Assembly: GCA_021613535.1 (NCBI GenBank)
Contig: CP075496.1
Location: forward strand, 11,904,001 to 11,968,000
Length of the DNA: 64,000 nucleotides
Source of the DNA: Adineta vaga
Taxonomy: Eukaryota; Rotifera
Direction: 5' to 3'
Under the pieces are notes generated by a model. It did no database searches, was not told the origin of the DNA, and saw only the letters and a program-made list of their open reading frames with translations. A program made the translations under genes and the position numbers. Of the stretch, positions 46,649 through 57,271 are shown in pieces (the first letter of the stretch is position 1; each line of letters begins with the position of its first letter).

Positions 46649-48576
46649 ATATTACCTGTAGTAAAGAAGGACAGTCGTCATTATACACTAGTTGACAGTG
46701 ATGATAAACCGTAGTACATTTTTTCTGGCATCTAATTGAAGAAAGAAAAATGTAATAAAATGCATGAGAGATTTCTTTTTTTCTTACAACACTGCTTGTA
46801 CATCAAGTAGAGGAATATGAGAAGAATGACAAACTCGCGTTTATTTGCTCAAACTTTGTATCTAAATCGAATCGTAAAAAAACGATAGGTATTCAACTAT
46901 TTCCATTATTGTTCTCATGATTGAATCATCATTTATTGACATTTTAAAATGTAAAAATGAAGTAAAGAAAAGGAAAGAGAGTATCATTTGCTCTATAAAC
47001 ATATGTGTAAGAAACAAGAGTAGCGAATTAGAGATGTATCAATATATGAGAGGACGGTAGAATAACAAAAAAAATGAAAGTACAATACGTGATCAAGAGG
47101 ACTGAAATTTGATCGATACTTTTATATCTAAGATCAATGGCTTCTGTATGTGAGAATAAATTTATTTTTTTCTAAGAGATATTACTAAAAGAACGTGATC
47201 AGAAATGATTGATCTATGAGGTGTATAAGCTATTGAAAAACAATGATTGTAATATTATTTGTAAATGCTTATCATATTCTTCATCTGTTAACTATTGAAT
47301 TCTGATAATAATTAATATGAAGATTTGTTGTTGATTTTCTCGAGTACAAGGTTTTCTCTCTACGAAATATCTTCAAACAAAAAAAAGGGACGTAAAATTC
47401 GATTTTTTTATATGATCATCAAACGAAAAAAGGACGAGTAGTTCTTTGAAACATACTTCATATATAATCACTACTTCACTTATCTATAATTGATCTTTGA
47501 TTTTTTTTGTGTTACTCATTGTATGCGTAGGTAGTTATACTATTAATGTCGTATGAGAATAATAAACAGATAACAAATCCGTCTGTACTTCAATTATTCA
47601 AGGTTCCTGAAGCAAACAGATAAATTATTTATCACAAAATGGAAAAGATCTGTTTTTCTTTAATATTATAGATCTATAGTTCATTTTGATATCTACTATT
47701 GATACTATAAGAATCTATAAAGTTAGAAAGCCAATATACATGGTAACATAAAAATAATGTCAGTGAAATTAATTTTTTCGGAAATGTTTAAAACTTTGAT
47801 AGAAGAGAAAATGTCAATACTTATTTTTCGTTCTTATCGATTCACATTGATGTCACTATGGAATCAATCAAGTTAGTAGACGTGGTCTCGTACTCTAGTA
47901 GAATATATAATCTTGCATATATTATTTGATTCAATGATCATTAATAAGTCTTTTAAACGAATATGAAACAAACGATATCTGTGAATAAGAATTCGAATAG
48001 ACTTTCGAGTTCATGTGTTTTTGTGATTATACTTACAAATCATATTGAATTGCTTTACTAAGATCAGTGAACTATGGAAGTTCTATTTTAGTGATTCGCA
48101 GAAAATTGTTTATCCACGACATCACATCTATGCATTGACTATTGAATAAAAAAAGAAGCTGGGAGTACGTATATATCGTAATTTTGATATTCAGATTGAG
48201 TGAAATTAAAAAAGCATGTTTTTTTTTCAATGAATAATAATAATATTATGATATATTAGTATTTCTTCTGCGAATAGAATAGAAAAAGCAAAGATAATAA
48301 GTGAAGAATATCAAATATAAGAAATATAACTTCATTAATCACGCTAACGTGTACATATACAGATAAACATAAAGGAAAATGACAAAAAAACACTGTATTA
48401 ATATGCGCATTCAGCAAACTGAAATAACAGAAATATCGGGAAACGAAGACTTTTGACAAGGAAGAAATTAATGGTAGAAAATTTAAAGATAACAAATCAT
48501 TCATATTATGAAAAAGAGTCAAACAAAACTCGATGGTTTATTTTTATTAAGTTGAGCTGTATTATTGATTAATGTA
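46649..48576. other. Gene-free stretch, 1.9 kb
   Basis: AT-rich region between convergent genes. Open frames are hydrophobic, low-complexity and without motifs (for example minus 48256-48522). Nothing else seen. Confidence 0.5.
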
Positions 48577-49331
48577 TTATTTTTCTTGGCGACGTTTCAT
48601 TTTTGCTGAAGCATTAGCTACCTAGAAGAAATGTAAACGAAACCACAACACGACAATGGAAAGACTTTTGACGATGAAAATGCAAAAAGAAAACAAAATG
48701 ACGATAAAAAGTAGAAAGCATTGTCAAGAAAATAAATTAGAAATGTTTGAGCTACGCATTAAAGGTTACTTGCTATTATGACATGGGTGAGTATGTATGT
48801 TCTTTTAAGAGAAAAAAATCACGAGTAAAATATGTTAATAACTTTTCATACCGATTCTTCGAATTCTTTTTGTGCTTGATTAATAGCACGTTGAATATCA
48901 TCTTCGCCATGACTTAAACGTATCATTGGTCGAAGACGATTTTCTTCTTCTTTAAGATGATTTAAACGAGCACGTTGTATTTGTACTAAAGTATGTTGTT
49001 GATTTTCAGGTTCATCTTGACGTTGATTTGCTGCCAAATCATTCTCATCAATTGGTAAAGTTATATGTCCTTCTGGTATGTCTGTACCATTACTAGTAGT
49101 GGGTGCTGGATAGAGTGGTTCACGTTCTGATATTGAATGTTTTCGCTGTCGATGATTGGTATTATTTTGTGATAAATCATTATATTTCGGTAAGGAACTA
49201 ATATTTTGCCAAGCTTTCGTTCGACAACGTTTCATAAAAAATTTAATTAATAAACCGATAACACCAATGAGAATGAGTACACCTGGAATGCCCACACCGA
49301 GAATAAGCGCCCATTTTGATCCTGTATTCAT
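48577..49331 (-). CDS. Small single-pass membrane protein, unknown
   Basis: Two exons: 49331-48852 and 48621-48577, about 174 residues. The intron (48622-48851) is 230 nt. The protein starts MNTGSKWALILGVGIPGVLI, continuing into one strong membrane helix within the first 35 residues, then a basic cytoplasmic motif (KFFMKRCRTKAW). The rest is polar: a basic/Ser patch (RQRKHSISEREPLYP) and a charged helical C-terminus (RARLNHLKEEENRLRPMIRL) that may form a coiled coil, ending KMKRRQEK. The single N-terminal anchor without a signal peptide suggests a type III protein with a cytosolic tail. I do not recognise the family. Confidence 0.6.
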
Positions 49332-49568
49332 ATTTTACTAATCCAATTTTCTTGTAATTCTTTCTTCATTAGGGATTAAAGGAAAAATGAGGAAGAAATA
49401 GAGAGAGACAGAGGAAAAAAAAGAGAAGAGACTAAACAAATAAGCAACAAAATAAATCTGAAAAGATAAATAAATAAATGATAAGAACAAAAACCATGAT
49501 GAGAAGCAAAAAAAAAGTGAAAAAAACAAACTTTTTATTGCTTTCTTTTCCTAGTTCTAGTCTTTATT

Positions 49569-51293
49569 TTATTTAATACCTTGTAAATACAATGCTAGAA
49601 ATTTCTGAAAAACTTCCGGATTATATTTCAGTTTTTCTAAAACATATCGTTGTAAATTTCGTTCAGTACCATAAACAGGATTATGCATAACCATCGATGG
49701 ACGATTATCATAAAGATAATTATCTTTATCAATCCAAACATAGTTACATCGTTGATCATTTGTTTCATTGAAATTCAATGTATTCAATTGAAAGACAACG
49801 AAATGAAAAAGTTCATCAAGAAGAAATACAGATTGAACAGTAATTGGTTTTGTTAGTTGACCATTTGGATATAATTGACGAGCTTGAACAAGAGCAGAAC
49901 CAAAAGCAAACATCACCATACGTGCTAGACGTTCATCTGTAGTCGCTTCATGGATCAATTCATCATTTGACACATAGAATATTGTATGAACATCTAAATA
50001 AGAAATAATATTTCATAAAAATAGATCTTATAATACAATCTTTATCGATTTCTATATCGTCTTCATCTAATAATAAAACTAAACGATCGTTGTTTACTCA
50101 TAAACGCAATAATAACTCAAGGTATAAATAATATAGGTAACTGATGAATCATTTCTCTTTGATTTTATCTTTCTTTTTCTTTTACTTTTTCATGAAAAAA
50201 TATACTTACATTCATTCGATTTTCTTTTTCTCCATCCTTGTTCATCACCATCTTGATAGAGTTGTTCTGATTGAAGATCAATAGTTGGATATATGGGATA
50301 CATATTTAAGAATTTATAATCATTTCCTTGCATAATATAATGTCCATTTGGATCATGAGTATCAAGATTTTCATTAATACTATTGCCTGCACTAATTTCT
50401 AATTTATTTAAACGTTTAATAATGGGTGATAATGGTACGGGACTAGTTAATACATATTCATTCTTCTTTCTTAAATGTATTAATTCACCATAACGTTCGA
50501 ATGTTGTATAGAATGGTGTATTACGATACAATTGTCGTTTAAATAAATCAGGATATTGTCCACCTAATGATTCACAAAGATTAAGAGTATTCTCTAATAA
50601 TATACTCATTTGTCTTGAACGTGGTATAGAATATTCAATACGAAATGAACGACGTTGTTTCAATGGAGTATATTTTGCAGGTAATTTGTCTTTTGTTGCA
50701 TCATAAGCAATTGATTGACGAATATATGATTGAATTAAGTCATTTTGATTAGGTATGGTTACTTGATTGAGATTTTGCTTGATTGATTGCGGTAATTCAT
50801 AGAATGGAATTGTTTTTGTTAATAAACATGCTTGATCAACACCTAAGAATTAAATCTTCAAGTTTTCTTGAAAATATTTATCAAATGAATAGTACCTGCA
50901 TGTAATTTTGTTTTTGGATCAAATAAAAAAACCGGCCGATCATGATGAAATAGAGGATGTTGTTCACGTGGTGCTGGTGGTACAAGATATTCAAACATAG
51001 GATGTCGAGTTGGACTAATCCACGGTGTTGATTCATCGGGTAAAGCATTTGGATCTGGTTCATGTAGAGGATCAATTATATTCAATTGACGGCCTTCGAA
51101 TGCTTTTGGTATTTTTAATTTTGGTTCATTAAATTTGCCTTTCTCTTGCCATACCCCTAAATAGAGTCAAAAAGAATATGAGTAAAACAAATATATTCAC
51201 ATTTTCTCGTTTGTTTTCTTTACATTTCCATTGACGATGTAATGGTTTCGTGAATGGTTTGAGTAAACTACGAAGTTCAGTTATTTTCGGCAT
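49569..51293 (-). CDS. MRPL37: Mitochondrial large ribosomal subunit protein mL37
   Basis: Several exons, from MPKITELRSLLKPFTKPLHR at 51293 to the stop at 49569. Blocks shared with human mL37, in order: HPLFHHDRPVFLF, an AG-V-ACLLTK segment, NLCESLGGQYPDLFKRQLYR, the FLNMYPIYPTIDLQS block, and the strongly conserved end ARMVMFAFGSALVQARQLYP, SVFLLDELFHFVVFQLNTLN, WIDKDNYLYDN and FQKFLALYLQG. The mitochondrial ribosome uses mL37 as a metazoan-type structural subunit (established). An AG-acceptor-like sequence lies just before the start, so a further upstream noncoding or short coding exon is possible. Confidence 0.9.
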
Positions 51294-51857
51294 AGGTTTT
51301 TCCAAATAATTCTATGAGAAGAAAAAAAGAATATCTTGTGGTGTGGATCCACCACATAGAGTATATGACTCATTAATCAAATTTAATTGGTTAATAATGA
51401 TCATTAAAATATAATTTACATCAGTAATTTGATTTTTATATGAAATATATTGTTTCTTATTGGATATTTATTCTAATTTTAACAATAATTTTCATAAGAA
51501 AGTTTGTTTTTCACGTCCGTTGCTAAGGAACAATGTCAATCGATTCGTTCGCAATGGCGCTAATATACAGTAATATATCTTTATTTCTTTAATACGATAT
51601 GTGAAAGAATTATTCTATTCGATTGACGTTGCAAGATGGGAACGTGTGTTTAGATGGATGAGAAAATCTTTGAATGAACTAACAACATCAACTTGATCAG
51701 TACAGAGATATTTTTGTATAGGTTAATAAATAAAGTTTATTTTAATTTAAGAAGATCTTTCTCCTTCTTCTTCTCCTCTTCACTTTTTATTAGTCGAAGA
51801 TCATGTCTAAGTTAAACTCATACAAAAACAACAATGTTTTCAGAAAGAAAATGTTCA
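51294..51857. other. Gene-free stretch between mL37 and WDR61
   Basis: 564 bp, AT-rich, holding the mL37 promoter side and the 3' end of WDR61. No exon seen. Confidence 0.5.
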
Positions 51858-53229
51858 TTAACGATTGAATGAATGGACTAAGATACTTTTATCTTGTGAC
51901 ATTGATACAAATTGTGTACCCGAATAATTGAATCTAACACACCATACTTGATCGGAATGTTCAGCTGACGTATAAACACATCGTTTTGCTTTTGTATCCC
52001 AAATTTTAACTGATTTATCCGATGATCTAATGAAGAAATTGTCTCATTTCTTTATTCATTAAAATAAATAATACATACGAAGAAATTAAATGTTGATTAT
52101 CTGAACTGAATGCTACACTAAGCACCCATGAACTATGACCAGATAATGTACCCACTGTTGTTGGTTGAGGAGTATGTCTATTTCAGATATAATCATATAT
52201 ACTTTTTGTGTTAAGAAAATCAATAATTAAACTTACAAGTCATGAAGTCGAATATGACAATCATCAGAAGCTGATGCTAATACTTGAGAATCTGGTGAGA
52301 AACACAAGGCGCGAATAGGCATAGCATGACCTAGTCGAAGTATTTTTTTAAGAAATAATTTTTAATTGAAGATAAACTTAGAAATATAAACCTTCAATCG
52401 TATGTAATAATTTTGCAGTTGCAACATCAAAAACATTTACGAAACCATTTTGTGAACCACATGCTAGTAATTTACCATCTGGACTCTACAAAAATTATAG
52501 AATCTTTGTCTTGTTCTGATGGAACAAATGCTTTTTCTTACATAAATAGCACTAAGTACAAATTTTGTTTGAGTATCCAACGTCAATTCTTTTTGACCAG
52601 TTTCTGAATTGTACAAATCAACTTTACCACCAAAACTTCCCGTTGCAATATATTGTCCATCAGGAGAAAAAGCTAAGCTCCATGCATTAACTAAAATAAT
52701 ATACATAGAATTCTTTACTTCAATCACTATTAATTCTTTCTACCTGGTGTCGCATCAATATCACGAATAAGTTTTCCACTTTCAATATCCCATAATTTAA
52801 TTTGAGCATCCAATGCACAAGTTGCAGCCACTATTAAAATACAATGAATAGAGGAATTATTTGATTCAAACAACAAACCAGTTCCTTGTGGATTAACATC
52901 AACTGAAACAACTCCAAGTCGATGACCAGTACATGTATATTTTAATTCAAGTTTCTCTTTATACCATGACCAAATTTTAACTTTATCATCAATTGAACCA
53001 CTAATAATATGTTCCGAACCATCCTTTAAACTTTTCGTCCAAGCACCTGCCCATATTCCATCTTCATGAGCTAAAAAGTCGATAAATTTCTATTTCTATC
53101 TATGAAAACAAGCAACATTTTCTGACCATTGTCTTGACGACATAAACATTTAGCTGACTAGAAGCAAACAAAACAAAAAATAAATGAAACGGAATTTTTC
53201 TAAAATCTTTCTCATACCACTTCTGGCAT
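51858..53229 (-). CDS. WDR61: WD40 protein SKI8/WDR61 (SKI complex and PAF1 complex)
   Basis: Many small exons. The first is 53229-53218 (encodes MPEV only), the second 53157-53127 (31 nt). Joined, they read into [14 protein letters not shown], matching the first blade of WDR61. Other blades: [89 protein letters not shown] and [20 protein letters not shown]. The order and wording follow human WDR61 nearly blade by blade, so it is a seven-bladed propeller of about 300 residues. The protein scaffolds the SKI RNA-surveillance complex and PAF1C (established). An ATG inside exon 2 is out of frame and was rejected. Confidence 0.93.
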
Positions 53230-54003
<774 letters not shown>

Positions 54004-54139
54004 AATGTTTTTATTTCGAAAACAAAACTTATCTCAAATATTCGTGACTACAAGAATTCGGTTCATGTTTAACAATGATGATAATAGCAGAATTAATTCA
54101 AAATAGTAGAAGAGAAGAAAAAAAAGAGTTTCTATTATC

Positions 54140-54850
54140 TTAAATAGTTGGTACAATTGTATAATCAACTTGTTGATCGAAATATTGTTTTTTTCGTTGA
54201 TATTCAGCCATACTTATAATTGCTTCATTCTCATTACTTTGATTATCTTGATATGGTTTATCTATATTAAGTATTCCATCAAGATGATCCATTTCATGTT
54301 GTAATAATTCACTAATTGATACATCAAGTTTATTCCAGTTTTGTTTTACACCTTGATCATCTATAAAATTGATTGAAATTGATTTTGCACGTTGTTTTTT
54401 AACCAGTATATGTGGAATACTCATACAATCGTCCCACATTGTAATCTTTTCTGGTGAAAACCAAGTAATTTCTGGATTAATTAATGTTAATGGTCCATGG
54501 CCAAGGTTAAGTGCAATCATACGTAAATTAATACCTATTTGACAGGCACTGATACCACGGCCGAAACCATTTTGACTTCGAAAGTCAGCAAGAGCACGAT
54601 GAAGTCGAAGTCTTGCTGCTTGAACAAAGCCATCTTGAAGATTGAGAACTGATTCATTTTTACGACGTAAATGTTGATCACCAATTAAACAGATCGAAAC
54701 TGGTCGTGGATAAGTGGAAGTAAATTTTTTCAGATCTTCTGATAATGAAGGTAAGACCCACTTTGATGAATAAGCATTGGTAGATTCAGATCGAAATAAA
54801 AGTTTCTGTATAGAACCAGATGAAGGAAGACAGCGATGTAAATTTAACAT
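54140..54850 (-). CDS. Peptide deformylase, divergent bacterial-type, intronless
   Basis: A single exon of 236 residues. The upstream in-frame codon near 54895 is not ATG, so the start is MLNLHRCLPSSGSIQKLLFR at 54850, which looks like a mitochondrial presequence. The three deformylase motifs are present in variant form: GRGISACQIGINLR (motif I), MWDDCMSIP (motif II, metal-binding Cys) and LLQHEMDHLDGI (motif III, QHExDHL). The enzyme removes formyl from N-terminal Met of nascent proteins in bacteria and organelles. The WDDCMS form differs from the usual EGCLS of known mitochondrial PDF and resembles a divergent group I associate with bacteria and fungi. Intronless and next to another foreign-looking gene, it is a transfer candidate. 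Confidence 0.85.
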   Translation of the reverse strand: MLNLHRCLPSSGSIQKLLFRSESTNAYSSKWVLPSLSEDLKKFTSTYPRPVSICLIGDQHLRRKNESVLNLQDGFVQAARLRLHRALADFRSQNGFGRGISACQIGINLRMIALNLGHGPLTLINPEITWFSPEKITMWDDCMSIPHILVKKQRAKSISINFIDDQGVKQNWNKLDVSISELLQHEMDHLDGILNIDKPYQDNQSNENEAIISMAEYQRKKQYFDQQVDYTIVPTI

Positions 54851-55264
54851 TTTCTCTTGTCTTGTTATGTTATTAACTTTTGTACAATGATGCAATGTGC
54901 TCTTATCTCTATCGATTTAACCTTTATCATTTGCGCAGGTAGAAGAAGAGAACGAAAAAATGAGAAAAAAAAATCGATAGAGATAACGAACAAATCACTA
55001 CAGTCGACGAGAGTAAAAGAATGATCAAAAGAATTATGAAACCTTCATTGAAGATTACTCAATGTCCTTGACGAATATTTATATTAAAAATTCATCAAAC
55101 AAATCTTTAAAATTGATATTTCAATCAAAGAAATAGAGCAAAATGAACAAACAAGTATTTACACTAAATATCGTATCTATAAAAAGATAACATAACATTC
55201 TTATTCGAAAGATAAATATAAACGAAACTAAGTGGTTGTCGTCTTTTTCATATTCATTGTTATC
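54851..55264. promoter_or_regulatory. Divergent intergenic region, deformylase / PLP enzyme
   Basis: 414 bp between divergent intronless genes, AT-rich, no recognisable element. Confidence 0.4.
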
Positions 55265-56503
55265 ATGCAATCACAATCGATTGTTTCTTATCATAAAGGA
55301 TTAGGTATAGGTGATAATTATCAACAATGGAATTTATTACACGAAGATGTTAATTTACCAGCTGCGGTAATTTTATCTGAAAATCTTGAGTTCAACCTTC
55401 AATGGATGCAAAAATTTATTAACAAATATCAGGTAAAATTAGCACCACACGGTAAAACAAGTATGTCACCACAATTGTTTCATAAACAATTGCATTATGG
55501 TGCATGGGGTATAACATTAGCAACTGTTCATCAAGTACAAGTGGCTTATTCAGCTGGTATACGTCGTATAATAATGGCAAATCAATTAATTGGTAAAACG
55601 AATATGAAAATTATTCAACAACTACTTAATGATGATTCCGATTTTGATTTCTACTGTTTGATCGATTCATCAACAAATGTAGAACAATTAGGAGAATTTT
55701 TTAATGTTAATCAACAAAGACCATTACAAGTTTTACTTGAAATTGGTGTTCAAAATGGACGAACAGGAATACGAAATGAAGATGAAGAAAAACTTCTCCT
55801 ACAAACTCTTTCAAAATATCCAAATTCATTATCACTTGTTGGTGTTGAATTATTCGAAGGCGTACTTAATGAAGAACAATCCATTCGAATGATGTTACAA
55901 CGAACAGTTGCTTGTTTACAACGTTTAATTAATTCAAATCAATTAATACGTTCGCCACCAATATTAACCGGTGCTGGTTCAGCTTGGTTTGACGTTGTTG
56001 CAGAAGAATTTACTAAGATAGATTCTCCAGTGGACATTATCCTTCGATCTGGATGTTATCTAACACATGATACAGGTGCATATCATCGAGCACAAATACG
56101 TATGCTTGAACAAAATTCTATTGCAAAAGAAATTAGTTCTGATGGAACACTTCGACCTGCTCTTCAAATTTGGGCTTATATACAATCAATACCTGAAACT
56201 AATCGAGCTATTATTGGTTTTGGTAAACGTGATGCAGCATTTGATGCTGGATTTCCTATGCCTATACTTCATTATCGTGCCGGATGGTCGAAACCTATGG
56301 ATATAGATAGTAATACATATCAAATAACACAAATGATGGATCAACATGCATTTCTAACTTGTCCAAACGATCATAAACTAGCTATTGGTGATATACTTGC
56401 ATTTAATATATCGCATCCATGTTTAACATTTGATAAATGGAGAAAAATCTTATTGATTAACAAAGATTATACAGTTATTGATATTCTTGATACATTTTTT
56501 TAA
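55265..56503 (+). CDS. D-threonine aldolase / D-serine deaminase-type PLP enzyme, intronless
   Basis: A single exon of 412 residues from the ATG at 55265; the frame is open further upstream only from a GTG. Fold-type III (alanine-racemase-like) PLP enzyme: LAPHGKTSMSPQLFHKQ contains the PLP-binding lysine, RSGCYLTHDTG lies in the cofactor pocket, and the C-terminal metal-binding signature is present as QHAFLTCPNDHKLAIGD and SHPCLTFDKWR (His and Cys ligands). Relatives act on D-threonine, D-serine or 3-hydroxyaspartate; the exact substrate is not predictable. The FDKWR...VIDILDTFF ending matches bacterial amino-acid deaminase/aldolase proteins closely. Lack of introns and the bacterial style suggest horizontal acquisition. 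A role in D-amino-acid breakdown, for example from bacterial cell walls in food, is an inference. Confidence 0.88.
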   Translation: MQSQSIVSYHKGLGIGDNYQQWNLLHEDVNLPAAVILSENLEFNLQWMQKFINKYQVKLAPHGKTSMSPQLFHKQLHYGAWGITLATVHQVQVAYSAGIRRIIMANQLIGKTNMKIIQQLLNDDSDFDFYCLIDSSTNVEQLGEFFNVNQQRPLQVLLEIGVQNGRTGIRNEDEEKLLLQTLSKYPNSLSLVGVELFEGVLNEEQSIRMMLQRTVACLQRLINSNQLIRSPPILTGAGSAWFDVVAEEFTKIDSPVDIILRSGCYLTHDTGAYHRAQIRMLEQNSIAKEISSDGTLRPALQIWAYIQSIPETNRAIIGFGKRDAAFDAGFPMPILHYRAGWSKPMDIDSNTYQITQMMDQHAFLTCPNDHKLAIGDILAFNISHPCLTFDKWRKILLINKDYTVIDILDTFF

Positions 56504-56593
56504 TAATAAGAAATCTTTCTTTGATTTTATTTTATTTTATTTTAAAATACATGAATATAAACATATCGCATTTCTCCTAAAAATAAAATGTCA

Positions 56594-56992
56594 TTATTGT
56601 CCAATACGATTAATAACCCAATCTGTTTGACAGAGTGGACATTGTGCTCGTTGTTTAACCCATTGACTCATACAACAATTATGAAATGAATGATTACATG
56701 TTCCCCAAACGATAATACATTCTTGAAGATTACTTGCTGCTTGACAACGTAAACACGATTCTGATAAAGCTGTTCGACATATTGCACATACATCGTGAGC
56801 CACATCCCAACTCCAAATACCTAATCATATTGAACATTATCTTTCGAAAAAAGGAAAGAAAAAAGTTATTGTATTTCTCTTACCAACAAGATTCCAGCGT
56901 TTCAGTGTAAATGGAACTGATGGTGTACCGGTATCTGATGTTGGATTGCTTGTATTAGTTGATTGTGCATTTACCTGACTATTTTCTGACAT
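56594..56992 (-). CDS. RNF7: RBX2/RNF7 RING-box protein
   Basis: Two exons split after NLVG; the intron is near 56822-56883. About 112 residues. A low-complexity N-terminus (Ser/Thr/Asn) leads to PFTLKRWNLVGIWSWDV, the cullin-binding beta-strand. The zinc-coordinating RING follows: CAICRTALSESCLRCQ, then VWGTCNHSFHNCCMSQWVKQ, then CPLCQTDWV and the ending INRIGQ. SESCLRCQA and the NHSFHNCC run match RNF7/RBX2 more than RBX1. It recruits E2 enzymes to CUL5-type ligases (established). Confidence 0.93.
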
Positions 56993-57229
56993 CTTAAAAT
57001 AAACGCTAATGACTAATTCATCCATATGTGTATATAGAGAGTTCTAAGATCTTATTTATTCGAGCGTACGAAGAAAAAAAAACGACGATCACAAAAAACG
57101 AAGATTATTATTTTGATTAACATATTTAAATATCTGTAAGCATCTAAACAAAACATACAGAGACAAGAATTCATTTTCAATAGAATAATACAAATCGAAA
57201 AAAGAAAATTGTTTTTAGAAAAAAAGAAT

Positions 57230-57271
57230 TTAAACATCTAATCCCATTGCTATTTGATGTAAAATTGTATC
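57230..57271 (-). other. Possible alternative terminal exon B of the TRPM gene
   Basis: Preceded by CATATTTAG and open for 13 codons to a stop ([13 protein letters not shown]). It is also phase 0 with the same GTAATT donor. Ends in LDV, like a class II PDZ ligand. Low confidence without RNA data. Confidence 0.35.

Noticed and set aside
48256-48522. Hydrophobic minus-strand frame
   Set aside because: Phe/Leu-rich translation of T-rich DNA without splice context, motif or neighbours.
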